NCBI GenBank assembly: GCA_947459205.1
Contig: CANHCR010000030.1
Coordinates: 1-32,081 of the forward strand
From: Caryophanales bacterium
Lineage (GTDB): Bacteria; Bacillota; Bacilli; Paenibacillales; CANHCR01
Reading direction: 5' to 3'
Length of the DNA: 32,081 nt
Positions 8,457 to 16,795 of this stretch are shown here, piece after piece. The notes beneath the pieces are model-generated. The model was not told the origin of the DNA and searched no databases. It saw nothing but the letters and a program-made list of their open reading frames with translations. The position numbers and the translations under genes are program-made. How positions within the stretch are numbered: position 1 is the stretch's first letter; the number at the start of each line of letters is the position of its first letter.

Positions 8457-10046
8457 TTAAAGCGTGATTTCTTTCGCGTCAATCAATTCGCTGAACGTGT
8501 TCATCTCAGCAACCACTTCTTTTGGTGCCGGTTTATCGATTGCCAAAATCATCACCGCAGATCCTCCAACCACTTGTCGACCGACTTGCATCGTTGCGAT
8601 GTTCACTTCGTTTTTGCCGAGCAATGTTCCGACTTTACCGATAATTCCAGGTCGGTCGTTGTGCGAGATGATGATCAGGTTGCCTTCTGGCGCAATATCG
8701 ATTGGATATTGATCGATTTTGACGATACGTGGACCGTAGCCGTTAAGCAATGTGCCCGATACGGAACGCTCGCCATTGCTTGTTTTGACGCTGACTGTGA
8801 CAAGGTTGGTAAAACCTTTCGAAGTCGATGACTTCTGCACGTTGAGTGTTACTTCGCGTTGTTTGGCAATGTGCATGGCGTTGACTACGTTCACTTCGTC
8901 GTTGCCGAGGTGATAAGAAAGGATGCCCTTCAACACGTGGCGACTGAGCGGCGCAGTATCAACATCAGCCAAATCGCCAGAGTACTGAATCGTAATTTCA
9001 GAAATTGCACCGTCCGCAATTTGTGCGACGAAGTAACCGAGACTTTCGCCAAGTTTGAAGTAAGGTTGCAATTTATTGAGCACGTTCGCTGGAACTGGCG
9101 GCATGTTAACCGCGTTTTTGTACGGCTCATTGCGCAAAATGTTGATGACTTGTTCGGAAACGTCGATTGCCACGTTTTCTTGTGCTTCGAACGTCGAGGC
9201 ACCAAGGTGAGGCGTAACGATGATATCAGGGTTATGCAAAAATGGATGATCGGCTGCAGGGGGTTCTACTTCGAATACGTCGAATGCAGCGCCAGCAACC
9301 GTTCCTTTTTCGACTGCTTCAACGAGTGCGACTTCGTCGATGATACCGCCGCGCGCACAGTTTACGATGCGCACGCCTTTTTTCATCAAATCGAATTGTG
9401 CTTTGCCAATAATGTGGCGCGTTTCATTCGTCAGTGGTGTATGGACCGTGATGAAGTCTGCTTTGCTTGCGATATCATTGACCGAACCAAGCGTAACGCC
9501 CATTTTTTCGGCACGCTCTTGAGTCAAGAACGGATCATAACCGATTACTTCCATGCCGAATGCCTTCGCACGCTTCGCTACTTCTGAACCGATGCGGCCC
9601 ATGCCGATGACGCCGAGCACTTTATTGTTCAACTCAACGCCAAGAAACGTTTTGCGGTCCCAAACACCGCCCACTGTTTTTTTGTAAGCTTGCGGAATTT
9701 GTCGAGCAACGGCCATAATCATCGCAAACGTATGCTCACAAGTGGAAATCGTATTTCCGTCAGGCGCATTGATGACAACCACACCGCGCTCTGTAGCAGA
9801 GGCGAGATCGATGTTGTCGACACCGACACCAGCCCGACCGACGACTTTTAACGACTTGGCAGCTTCAAAAATACGCGGCGTGACTTTCGTCTGACTACGC
9901 ACGAGAAGTGCATCATAATCGCCGATTATCTCCACTAATTGATCTTCTGTCAATCCTGTTTTCTTGTGCACTTCAATATCCGGTGCGTCATAAAGATGTT
10001 GAATCCCTTGATCGCTGATCGGATCCGAAACTAACACTTTGAACAT
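8457..10046 (-). CDS. serA: D-3-phosphoglycerate dehydrogenase
   Basis: Oxidises 3-phosphoglycerate to 3-phosphohydroxypyruvate with NAD, the first step of serine synthesis. The 529-residue length is that of the long PGDH form: catalytic/nucleotide-binding core (about 1-310) with GMGRIG at 148-153, the triad R232 (CARGG), E261 (FEVEPP) and H280 (TPHLGAST), then an intervening allosteric domain and a C-terminal ACT domain (about 455-529) containing HNDRPGIIGKVGTLL. The ATG at 10046 has GGAGGA about 7 bases upstream. A longer reading from a TTG at 10061 would overlap that site and is rejected. It is monocistronic, with its own promoter and terminator, convergent to resE. Confidence 0.95.
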   Translation of the reverse strand: MFKVLVSDPISDQGIQHLYDAPDIEVHKKTGLTEDQLVEIIGDYDALLVRSQTKVTPRIFEAAKSLKVVGRAGVGVDNIDLASATERGVVVINAPDGNTISTCEHTFAMIMAVARQIPQAYKKTVGGVWDRKTFLGVELNNKVLGVIGMGRIGSEVAKRAKAFGMEVIGYDPFLTQERAEKMGVTLGSVNDIASKADFITVHTPLTNETRHIIGKAQFDLMKKGVRIVNCARGGIIDEVALVEAVEKGTVAGAAFDVFEVEPPAADHPFLHNPDIIVTPHLGASTFEAQENVAIDVSEQVINILRNEPYKNAVNMPPVPANVLNKLQPYFKLGESLGYFVAQIADGAISEITIQYSGDLADVDTAPLSRHVLKGILSYHLGNDEVNVVNAMHIAKQREVTLNVQKSSTSKGFTNLVTVSVKTSNGERSVSGTLLNGYGPRIVKIDQYPIDIAPEGNLIIISHNDRPGIIGKVGTLLGKNEVNIATMQVGRQVVGGSAVMILAIDKPAPKEVVAEMNTFSELIDAKEITL

Positions 10047-10102
10047 GAACAATTCCTCCAATTTGAAAGCTACGCTAGTTTGTCAAAAACACATACTTTT
10101 TC

Positions 10103-10130
10103 ATTATATCAATTTGCCGAATGATTGCAA
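10103..10130 (-). promoter_or_regulatory. Sigma-A promoter for serA
   Basis: On the minus strand TTGCAA (10130-10125) and a perfect TATAAT (10108-10103) are 16 bases apart. The start codon is about 57 bases downstream of the -10. Confidence 0.75.
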
Positions 10131-10143
10131 TCTTTGTTACACT
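10114..10143 (+). promoter_or_regulatory. Possible promoter for the rhodanese gene
   Basis: TTGCCG at 10114-10119 and TACACT at 10138-10143 have an 18-base spacer. This interleaves with the divergent serA promoter. Both elements are imperfect. Confidence 0.35.
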
Positions 10144-10169
10144 AATAGGCAAAAGGGGGGCGCAATTCG

Positions 10170-10496
10170 ATGGCTGATTCTGTTATTTTTCCGCAAGATT
10201 TTGTACAAAAGTATAGCAATCAACAATTGATAGAGGCGCTCATCATCGACGTTCGCGAACCGTACGAATGGGACTATTACCATTTGGAGCATTCGCAATT
10301 GATTCCGATGAAGCAAATTCCGCAAAGACTCGCTGAATTACCGCACGATCGCGACATTTACATCATTTGTGCGCACGGCATTCGCAGCGCAGTGGTGACA
10401 GATTATTTGATTCAACATGCACAACATACACGAGTATACAACGTTGCAGGCGGCATGGCGGCGGTCGCTGAATTGCTAGGTTTTGATTACGATTAA
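10170..10496 (+). CDS. Rhodanese-like domain protein
   Basis: Single-domain rhodanese of 108 residues, probably a cytoplasmic persulfide carrier or sulfurtransferase. The N-terminal signature DVREPYEWDYYH is at 27-38, and the active-site loop CAHGIRS is at 67-73 with catalytic C67; NVAGGM follows. It resembles the small stand-alone rhodaneses of bacilli (YqhL- or GlpE-like), but the exact partner is not evident. The start has AAAAGGGGGG 9 bases upstream. It is divergent from serA and followed 15 bases later by the YitT-family gene, so the two may be cotranscribed. Confidence 0.88.
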   Translation: MADSVIFPQDFVQKYSNQQLIEALIIDVREPYEWDYYHLEHSQLIPMKQIPQRLAELPHDRDIYIICAHGIRSAVVTDYLIQHAQHTRVYNVAGGMAAVAELLGFDYD

Positions 10497-10511
10497 CGAG
10501 GAGGACTGTTC

Positions 10512-11402
10512 ATGCCCATCAAAAAGTTAGAATCGAAGGCAAAAAAACATATGAGTCACCCGGTCATTCACTATGTTGTGACTTATTTCTTTCTCTTACT
10601 GGGCGCACTGTTGGTGGCGGTCAGCATCGAATTGTTTCTCATTCCCAACCAAATCATCGACGGCGGCATCATCGGCATCTCGATGATGACGAGTTATTTG
10701 ACAGGCATCGAACTGGGTATCATTCTGTTCGTGCTCAACCTGCCTTTCCTCATTTTGGGCTATAAGCTAATTGGCAAGACGTTCACCATCAACACACTCA
10801 TCGCCGTCACGTTGCTTGCGATTTGCGTCACAATCGTCAAATATTTTTCAATCGATTTGAACGATCAAATGTTGGCTGCGATTTTCGGCGGCATCCTTCT
10901 CGGTATCGGCGTTGGCGTCATCATTCGCTTCGGCGGCGCACTGGACGGCACAGAAATCGTTGCGATCATCACGACTAAGAAAATCGGCTTTTCGGTGGGC
11001 GAAATTATCATGTTCATCAACGTGTTTATTCTAGGCAGTGCCGGTTTCGTCTATTCTTGGCCGTCGGCGATGTATTCGTTGATTACCTATTTCATTGCCT
11101 TCAAAACGATTGACATCGTACTCGAGGGCTTGGACGAGTCGAAATCGGTGATGATTATCACTTCCAATCCAGACGAAATAGCCGAAGCGATTATTCATCG
11201 CCTCGGCCGTGGAGTGACTCATATTTATGCTAAAGGGGGTTACTCTCGTGAAGATAAGGAAATATTGTACTGCATCGTCACGAGACTTGAGGTAGCGAAA
11301 CTAAAATCGATTGTCGCCGAACACGACGAACATGCAATGATTGCGATTGAACATGTCGCCGACGTGATGGGCGGCGGATTTAACAAGAAATCGATTCACT
11401 AA
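10512..11402 (+). CDS. YitT family membrane protein (DUF161 + DUF2179)
   Basis: A 296-residue membrane protein of the YitT family, which is common in bacilli in several paralogues and whose function is not established. About five to six transmembrane segments lie in residues 20-200, with the typical segments LIPNQIIDGGIIGISM and GGALDGTEIVAI. A soluble C-terminal DUF2179 domain follows (about 215-290), with THIYAKGGYSREDKEILYCI. GAGGAGG lies 7 bases before the ATG. The gene is convergent with the uncharacterised minus-strand gene, whose stop is only 17 bases away, and no terminator is visible between them. Confidence 0.88.
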   Translation: MPIKKLESKAKKHMSHPVIHYVVTYFFLLLGALLVAVSIELFLIPNQIIDGGIIGISMMTSYLTGIELGIILFVLNLPFLILGYKLIGKTFTINTLIAVTLLAICVTIVKYFSIDLNDQMLAAIFGGILLGIGVGVIIRFGGALDGTEIVAIITTKKIGFSVGEIIMFINVFILGSAGFVYSWPSAMYSLITYFIAFKTIDIVLEGLDESKSVMIITSNPDEIAEAIIHRLGRGVTHIYAKGGYSREDKEILYCIVTRLEVAKLKSIVAEHDEHAMIAIEHVADVMGGGFNKKSIH

Positions 11403-11419
11403 CGCATTTCCTACTGGTT

Positions 11420-12346
11420 TTATCTGACCTCACTGTAGAACGGCAATGCTGGTAAAAACTCGCTGCCGTAGAACTTTTCCTTCATCGTTGGGAAATCACC
11501 GTTGCGCACCGCTTTCGTTGAAATGAGCGTTTGTAACGCACCGCCTGCCGTTTTCAAGTTCAAAGATTCTGCTTGCCCCGTACGGACCATCTCATCTAAC
11601 TTGCCGACATAATCAAGCGGTAAGGCGAGCGTGTAATGTTTCTCCGCGGTCATCAATTGTGACATCGTCTGCGCCTTCAAGTTGAGGTTCATTGATTTCC
11701 ATTCCGCAATCGACACATCTTTTTTGTTGACCAAAGCCACGCCTTTCAATTGACTATTGATCGTTTTGTTCCATTCAACAATCGCTGTGAAATACATTTG
11801 CCTAGCTAACAAAGCGAAGTTGCGCGCTTCTATGTAGTTCGGTTCTTTGTTGATTCGTTTCAAAAGTTCGTCTTGCGAAACAGTGCTGGCAGCTTGACTC
11901 AAAACTGCGAGCGATTCTTTGAAAAGAGTGAGACTTTTTAACGCATTTTTTTGTGCATCAACGAGGTAGGAAGAAGATGCCGGCATCGTCGCTGCTCGAA
12001 CGCGGTCATATTCCTGGTTGACAGAATCGCGCAATTGATCGAGTTGATCTTCGATATCGCTGACAGATTCTTTGTACAGCAAAGCATCGTACAATGTGAA
12101 CCATTTCTCTTCGAACGTTCTCGTCGGTTCGAAAATGTTGTAGTAGTACGAGACGATATGTTCCTGATGGTACGAGTCTTTCGAACGATCTGGTTTTTTA
12201 TCCTTGTTGATAATCGCCAAATATTTGGTTTCCATCTCATTGGCACCATAGCGAACTCCAAAGAAAAATGAGGCGACGTTTGCTACGATGAGCAAAATAA
12301 TCACAAGACTGACGAAATAATCAAACGCAGTAAGACGTTTATCCAA
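11420..12346 (-). CDS. Uncharacterised membrane-anchored helical protein
   Basis: I do not recognise this family. The protein of about 308 residues begins with a short cytoplasmic stretch (DKRLTAFDYF), one transmembrane segment at about 7-29, then a long, charged, mostly helical outer region with few aromatic or cysteine residues, which suggests helical-bundle or coiled-coil structure. The likely start is the TTG at 12346: a GGAGG lies 8 bases upstream. The longer open frame to 12409 is excluded, because its first codons lie inside a good promoter (12381-12409). The gene stands alone, convergent with the YitT gene and divergent from mntA. There is no export-cleavage site, so a type II (N-in) single-pass orientation is likely. 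Confidence 0.8.
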   Translation of the reverse strand: MDKRLTAFDYFVSLVIILLIVANVASFFFGVRYGANEMETKYLAIINKDKKPDRSKDSYHQEHIVSYYYNIFEPTRTFEEKWFTLYDALLYKESVSDIEDQLDQLRDSVNQEYDRVRAATMPASSSYLVDAQKNALKSLTLFKESLAVLSQAASTVSQDELLKRINKEPNYIEARNFALLARQMYFTAIVEWNKTINSQLKGVALVNKKDVSIAEWKSMNLNLKAQTMSQLMTAEKHYTLALPLDYVGKLDEMVRTGQAESLNLKTAGGALQTLISTKAVRNGDFPTMKEKFYGSEFLPALPFYSEVR

Positions 12347-12380
12347 CAAGAATCCCTCCAAATTATCTGCTGACACCGAT

Positions 12381-12409
12381 AGTATAGATTTATTCGCCCA
12401 AATCGTCAA
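12381..12409 (-). promoter_or_regulatory. Sigma-A promoter for the uncharacterised membrane protein
   Basis: On the minus strand TTGACG (12409-12404) and TATACT (12386-12381) are exactly 17 bases apart. This fixes the gene start downstream of 12375. Confidence 0.78.
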
Positions 12410-12425
12410 TAATCCTGCTTTTTTG

Positions 12426-12454
12426 TGGACATTTCTGAGAATAACGCATATAAT
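12426..12454 (+). promoter_or_regulatory. Sigma-A promoter for mntABCD
   Basis: TGGACA at 12426-12431 and a perfect TATAAT at 12449-12454 have a 17-base spacer. The predicted transcription start is near 12461, directly before the palindrome at 12465-12490. Confidence 0.75.
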
Positions 12455-12464
12455 TTTTTTAGCG

Positions 12465-12490
12465 CAAAAGTTGCACTAGGTAAACTTTTG
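12465..12490 (+). promoter_or_regulatory. Palindromic operator candidate (MntR/DtxR type)
   Basis: CAAAAGTT (12465-12472) and AACTTTTG (12483-12490) form a perfect 8-base inverted repeat with a 10-base centre. The inner TTGCACTAGGTAAAC looks like the interrupted palindromes bound by MntR-type metal regulators, judged from memory. It covers the early transcribed region right after the promoter, a position suited to repression. A hairpin role in the mRNA is possible instead. Confidence 0.5.
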
Positions 12491-12531
12491 TGGACAACGC
12501 CAAATTTCGATTACAACCGGAGGAGAGCATC

Positions 12532-13482
12532 ATGACTGTTTTCTCAACTTTTAAAAAGCGATTGATGTTGATCACCATTCTCGTTATCAGTTTGTCATTG
12601 TTGGCGTCATGCGCCGCTGAACAAAGTCAAAGCGAAATCGATAAACTGAACGTGGTCGTGACGACAGGGATGATTTCCGACGCGGTCCGCCAAGTCGGTT
12701 CGGAGCATGTAAGTGTTAAGGCGTTAATGGGACCTGGCATTGATCCACACACGTATAAAGCAACACAACAAGATGTGAAGGCACTGATGGATGCCGACAT
12801 TGTCTTTTATCACGGGTTGAATTTAGAAGGGAAAATGATTGAGGCGATTGAGAAAATGGGGAGTGAAAAGCCGGTAGTCGCTGTGACTGCCGGTCTAGAT
12901 CGCTCTAATTTATTAAAAGATCCTGAAGCAGCTGAATATTATGATCCACATGTATGGTTTGACGTTTCTCTGTGGAGTTTGGTGATCGATGAGATTGCCG
13001 TACAATTGGCGGCGGCGGATGAAAACAATCGCGCGTCATACGAGGAGAACGCACGCATCTACAAAGAGGAACTCGCAAAACTGGACGATCAAATCAAAAA
13101 AAGCATGGCAGCAATTCCTAAGGATCAGCGCGTCCTCATCACTGCACATGATGCGTTCGCCTACTTTGGTCGCGCGTACGAGGTTGAGGTCGTTGCTTTG
13201 CAAGGCATCAGTACAGATGCCGAGTACAGCGTGCGCGATGTGCAAAGTTTAGTTGAATTGATTGATGAACGCAACGTATCGACTATTTTCACGGAAACTT
13301 CGGTATCCGATCGAGCACTAAAAGCCGTGCTTGAAGGCGCGAAAAAACGCGGCATCGATGTCCGCTTTGGCGATCCGCTCTATTCAGATTCGCTTGGCGC
13401 AGCAGATAGCCCCGCCGCGACCTATACAGGCATGTTAAAAAGTAACGTACAAGCGATAACTGACGGCTTGACGCGGAGGTGA
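12532..13482 (+). CDS. mntA: Metal ABC transporter substrate-binding lipoprotein (Mn type)
   Basis: Cluster A-I/TroA-family solute-binding protein that captures a divalent metal outside the membrane. A lipoprotein signal peptide ends in LLASC with lipid-modified C27. Expected metal ligands are visible: H73 (DPHTYK), H140 (DPHVWFD), H206 (TAHDAF) and D286 (YSDSLG). The His-rich loop typical of many zinc binders is absent. Together with two permeases downstream, this favours manganese over zinc. The ATG at 12532 follows GGAGGA by 7 bases; a longer frame from a GTG at 12490 lies in the operator-like palindrome and is rejected. The stop overlaps the start region of the ATPase gene. Confidence 0.88.
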   Translation: MTVFSTFKKRLMLITILVISLSLLASCAAEQSQSEIDKLNVVVTTGMISDAVRQVGSEHVSVKALMGPGIDPHTYKATQQDVKALMDADIVFYHGLNLEGKMIEAIEKMGSEKPVVAVTAGLDRSNLLKDPEAAEYYDPHVWFDVSLWSLVIDEIAVQLAAADENNRASYEENARIYKEELAKLDDQIKKSMAAIPKDQRVLITAHDAFAYFGRAYEVEVVALQGISTDAEYSVRDVQSLVELIDERNVSTIFTETSVSDRALKAVLEGAKKRGIDVRFGDPLYSDSLGAADSPAATYTGMLKSNVQAITDGLTRR

Positions 13483-13490
13483 TGGCTAGC

Positions 13491-14282
13491 ATGACTAGCA
13501 TGAGGGAATCACAGCAAGCGCAATTTAAAGAGGCACTTACTTTAAGGGACGTCTCGGTCCAAGTTGATCAAAAAACGGTATTGCAGGCATTGAACGTTAC
13601 GGTGCCGAGTGGTAAATTGTGTGCCATCATCGGTCCGAACGGTGCCGGCAAATCGACACTTATAAAGGCGATTATCGGCATGCAAGCGCTTAGTGGCGGT
13701 GAGGTTCGTGTGCTAGGGGGAGCAGTGCGTGAACGTCGGCGGTCGATCGGATACGTGCCACAGAAAGAGTCAGTCGATTGGGATTTTCCGATTTCTGTCG
13801 CTGATGTGGTTTTGATGGGTACGTACAATCGTTTGTCGCTTTTTGCTCGACCAGGCAAGGCAGAACGCGAGTTGGTGCAACGCTGTTTGGAACAGTTGAA
13901 CATAAGCGATCTGAGTCAGCGGCAAATTAGCGAACTGTCTGGCGGCCAGCAACAGCGCGTATTCCTTGCGCGGGCACTTGCTCAACGCGCAGACGTGTAC
14001 TTTTTGGATGAACCGTTCGTGGGCGTCGATGCGACGACGGAACGTAATATTATCGCGTTGCTCAAGAACGAGCGCGAGCGTGGCACGAGTCTGTTTGTCG
14101 TGCATCACGATTTGCAGACTGTTCCTGAATATTTCGATTACGTATTGATGCTGAATCAACGCATCATCGCATTCGGTCCGACCGCGGATGTGTTCAATGC
14201 CGAAAATTTAAGCAAAACGTATGGCGGCACGCTTCATTTTTTACATGCAGCGGATGCACGTACGGGAAGTGACTCTTTATGA
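13491..14282 (+). CDS. mntB: Metal ABC transporter ATP-binding protein
   Basis: Cytoplasmic ATPase of the metal importer. The nucleotide-binding motifs are complete: Walker A GPNGAGKST (about 48-56), Q-loop (VPQKES), signature LSGGQQQR (about 149-156), Walker B VYFLDEP and switch His in VVHHD. Start choice: GGAGG at 13475-13479 is 11 bases from the ATG at 13491. The ATG at 13482, which overlaps the mntA stop, is only 2 bases from it, and a third ATG at 13500 is too far. The last bases overlap the first permease gene (ATGA). Family assignment is firm; the metal is inferred from the four-gene arrangement. Confidence 0.88.
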   Translation: MTSMRESQQAQFKEALTLRDVSVQVDQKTVLQALNVTVPSGKLCAIIGPNGAGKSTLIKAIIGMQALSGGEVRVLGGAVRERRRSIGYVPQKESVDWDFPISVADVVLMGTYNRLSLFARPGKAERELVQRCLEQLNISDLSQRQISELSGGQQQRVFLARALAQRADVYFLDEPFVGVDATTERNIIALLKNERERGTSLFVVHHDLQTVPEYFDYVLMLNQRIIAFGPTADVFNAENLSKTYGGTLHFLHAADARTGSDSL

Positions 14283-15148
14283 TCGAGGCGATCTATTCGT
14301 TTTTTGCAGACCCGAACATCCAGTGGGTGCTGTTCGGTACGATGCTCCTTGGACTGACCGGTGGCGTGTTGAGTGTATTCGCCGTCTTGCGCCAACAAAG
14401 TTTGCTTGGCGACGTGATTGCCCATGCAGCTCTGCCAGGCATCTGTTTGTCTTATTTGCTGTTCGGCATCAAATCGGTGCCACTGTTCTTAGGTGGCGCG
14501 CTCGTTTCCGGATTGCTGGCAGGTTGGTTGATTCAAGTCATTGTCCGCCATAGCAAATTGCGCCAGGATGCAGCACTCGCCATCGTGCTCTCGGTGTTCT
14601 TCGGTCTCGGACTGATGTTGCTTACGTATATCCAACAACTGCCAAACGGTAATCAGGCTGGACTCAGTCGTTTCTTGTTCGGTCAGGCGGCCTCGCTAAT
14701 CGCCTCCGACGTGCGCTTGATTGCCATCTGTGCGCTCGTGACCGCTGTGGTCGTCATCCTTTTTTTTGAACAATGGAAAACACTTTGTTTCGACCCGATA
14801 TTTGCCGCCTCTATCGGCATGCCGGTGAAAATGTTGCACTTTTTGCTGACGGCGTTAATCGTTGTCATCGTCATCATCGGCATTCAAATCGCGGGTGTCG
14901 TACTCGTTGCAGCATTACTCATTACGCCGGCGATGAGCGCGCGCTACTGGTCACAAAGTTTGGCGAGCATGATTTGGCTTAGTGCGTTGTTCGGTTGCCT
15001 TGCTGGGTTGCTTGGAACGGTGACCAGTGTTGTTCTTGGTGACATCCCGACGGGCCCTGTCATCATCCTCTACGGTGCAATCATATTTTTGCTATCCTTG
15101 CTGTTAGCACCTGGCAAGGGTTTGCTGATGGGAGGGCGCCGCTCATGA
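14279..15148 (+). CDS. mntC: Metal ABC transporter permease (first)
   Basis: ABC-3 family membrane subunit of the importer, 289 residues with about eight to nine transmembrane segments. The family pattern is clear: LGDVIAHAALPGI near the N-terminus, the coupling-region sequence FDPIFAASIGMP, and VLVAALLITPA. Its start overlaps the ATPase stop by 4 bases and its stop overlaps the next permease start by 4 bases, so translation is coupled through the operon. The two permeases probably form a heterodimer, as in the Bacillus MntABCD system; zinc systems usually have a single permease gene. Confidence 0.87.
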   Translation: MIEAIYSFFADPNIQWVLFGTMLLGLTGGVLSVFAVLRQQSLLGDVIAHAALPGICLSYLLFGIKSVPLFLGGALVSGLLAGWLIQVIVRHSKLRQDAALAIVLSVFFGLGLMLLTYIQQLPNGNQAGLSRFLFGQAASLIASDVRLIAICALVTAVVVILFFEQWKTLCFDPIFAASIGMPVKMLHFLLTALIVVIVIIGIQIAGVVLVAALLITPAMSARYWSQSLASMIWLSALFGCLAGLLGTVTSVVLGDIPTGPVIILYGAIIFLLSLLLAPGKGLLMGGRRS

Positions 15149-15993
15149 GTTATGAGTTATCGATCATTGTCATCGGCGCACTGACAGGCGTCTGTTGTTC
15201 GCTAGTCGGAAGTTATTTGCTTGCTCGCAAAATGGCGATGATTGGTGACGCAATCAGTCACACCGTTCTGCTCGGCATCGTCATAGCGTTTCTTGTCAGT
15301 TCGCAAATGAGCGGCATCTGGATGTACATTGGAGCGACGGTTGTCGGTCTGGCAACCGCTTACTTTGCACAGTTGCTACATGAATGGAAAGTGAAGGCGG
15401 ATGCGGCTATCGGCGTGACGTTTACGACATTGTTTGCACTTGCCATCTTGTTGATCACGTTATTTACAGAGCGCGTACATCTCGATCTTGATCATGTGTT
15501 GTATGGTGAAATTGCCTTCGCACCACTTCGGACGTGGGAATGGTTCGGTCACTCGCTTGGACCGCAAGCATTGTGGATTTTGAGCGGACTGATGCTGTTG
15601 ATTATCGGATGCTATGCGCTGCTTAGCAAACAAATCCGCACGATTACGTTTGATCCTGCGTTTGCTCAGGTGTCCGGCATGCCACTTCGGCGCGTCCACT
15701 ATTTGATGATGACGCTTGTCTCACTTACGGCAGTCGCAGCCTTCGATATCGTCGGTTCGATTCTCGTCGTAGCGATGCTCGTCGTGCCACCTGCCACCGC
15801 TTACTTGATGGCACGCAGTTTTCAACAAGTGTTGCTCTACAGCGCACTGTTTGCAATCGTCGCTGCACTGGGCGGGTATGCGATGGCGAGCGTGCTCAAC
15901 GCCTCGATTGCAGGGGCGATGACCGTCTGTGCTGGGCTCATTTTTGCATTCATTTTTTCGTTGAAGATTGCACTTCGAAAATTAAAGGTATAA
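15145..15993 (+). CDS. mntD: Metal ABC transporter permease (second)
   Basis: Second ABC-3 family permease, 282 residues. It carries the same landmarks as the preceding gene: IGDAISHTVLLGI, FDPAFAQVSGMP and ILVVAMLVVPPATA. This shows the two are paralogues specialised for one transporter. The ATG is within the stop region of mntC, with GGGAGGG 8 bases upstream. It is the last gene of the operon. No clear terminator follows before mecA, only an A/T-rich gap with an inverted repeat. Confidence 0.87.
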   Translation: MSYELSIIVIGALTGVCCSLVGSYLLARKMAMIGDAISHTVLLGIVIAFLVSSQMSGIWMYIGATVVGLATAYFAQLLHEWKVKADAAIGVTFTTLFALAILLITLFTERVHLDLDHVLYGEIAFAPLRTWEWFGHSLGPQALWILSGLMLLIIGCYALLSKQIRTITFDPAFAQVSGMPLRRVHYLMMTLVSLTAVAAFDIVGSILVVAMLVVPPATAYLMARSFQQVLLYSALFAIVAALGGYAMASVLNASIAGAMTVCAGLIFAFIFSLKIALRKLKV

Positions 15994-16020
15994 TAATCAC
16001 ATGGGGAAAAAAATTATCTT

Positions 16021-16051
16021 CATTTTTCTGTGCATTTGGTCGAGAAAAATG
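16021..16051. repeat. Inverted repeat upstream of mecA
   Basis: CATTTTTC (16021-16028) and GAAAAATG (16044-16051) are perfect 8-base arms with a 15-base loop, between mntD and mecA. There is no T-run, so it is not a standard terminator. A weak promoter candidate, TTGGTC (16036) with TATTTA (16058), overlaps it, so it could be an operator for mecA. Confidence 0.4.
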
Positions 16052-16108
16052 GTAAGATATTTATAGAACCGCTCCACGTTTGACTATGATTCGAGAGGGG
16101 GATATTCC

Positions 16109-16708
16109 ATGAAACTAGAACGATTGAGCAATGACAAGATTCGCGTATTTTTGACGTTTGACGATTTGCGCGAGAGAGGCATTCAGAAAGAGGACATGTG
16201 GAATGATATCCCCAAGGTGCATGAGCTTTTCAACGAGATGATGAACAGCGCATACGAAGAGCTTGGTTTTGAAGTGTCGGGGCCGCTTGCGGTCGAAATT
16301 TTTGCGATGCCGGCACAGGGGATGGTCGTCATTGTCACCAAGAGCAAGATGTCGTCAACGACAGACGATGATGAAGATGAGGATTTGGATGACATTCTTG
16401 AAATGCAAGTTACTCTTGAGCATACGGACCGCATTTGTTACGTGTTCCGCCAGTTTGAGGATGTACTTGGTGCGGCGAAAATCTTGCAGTCGATGGAAGT
16501 CTCGCAAGGCGCGCTCTTTCACTATAAAGACCGTTACGTACTCCATATGGAGTCGGATGACTTTTCAGAGAAGCAGATGCTTGACTTGATTTCAGTGCTG
16601 TCCGAATATGGAGATGCGGTTTCTTACACGAAGGCAGTGATGGAAGAATACGGTCAGACGGTGATTGCTACTGATGCAGTCACTGTGTTGTGCAAACATT
16701 TCCACTAA
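16109..16708 (+). CDS. mecA: Adaptor protein MecA
   Basis: Adaptor that delivers substrates to the ClpCP protease; in B. subtilis it targets the competence factor ComK and other proteins. The N-terminal substrate-recognition domain (about 1-82) begins MKLERLSNDKIRVFLTFDDL and contains VIVTKSKM. A short, very acidic linker (DDDEDEDLDD) follows, then the C-terminal ClpC-binding domain (about 100-199) with FRQFEDVLGAAK and a terminal KHFH. At 199 residues it is shorter than B. subtilis MecA (218), mostly in the linker. GAGAGGGGGA precedes the ATG. The gene is monocistronic, with a strong terminator directly behind it. Confidence 0.92.
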   Translation: MKLERLSNDKIRVFLTFDDLRERGIQKEDMWNDIPKVHELFNEMMNSAYEELGFEVSGPLAVEIFAMPAQGMVVIVTKSKMSSTTDDDEDEDLDDILEMQVTLEHTDRICYVFRQFEDVLGAAKILQSMEVSQGALFHYKDRYVLHMESDDFSEKQMLDLISVLSEYGDAVSYTKAVMEEYGQTVIATDAVTVLCKHFH

Positions 16709-16727
16709 TTCAAACATAAACAACGTA

Positions 16728-16770
16728 GGCATCTGCAAAAACATTTAAGGGTTTTTGCGGGTGCCTTTTT
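16728..16770 (+). terminator. Terminator of mecA
   Basis: A 14-base stem (16728-16741 with 16752-16765, with G-U pairs) and a 10-base loop are followed by TTTTT at 16766-16770. Confidence 0.88.
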
Positions 16771-16795
16771 ACATATTTCTTGAGGAGTGACCGAT

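Noticed and set aside
8859-9587. 242-codon open frame antisense to serA
   Set aside because: It is a mirror frame produced by serA codon bias; the protein is Cys/His/Arg-rich with no family likeness and no ribosome-binding site.
12490-12531. N-terminal extension of mntA from GTG 12490
   Set aside because: It has no ribosome-binding site, overlaps the palindrome, and would put 14 residues ahead of a normal lipoprotein signal.
13482-13511. Start of the metal ATPase reads MASMTSM, similar to an expression-vector T7 tag
   Set aside because: Only the first five residues agree, the rest differs, and the natural operon context continues on both sides; coincidence.
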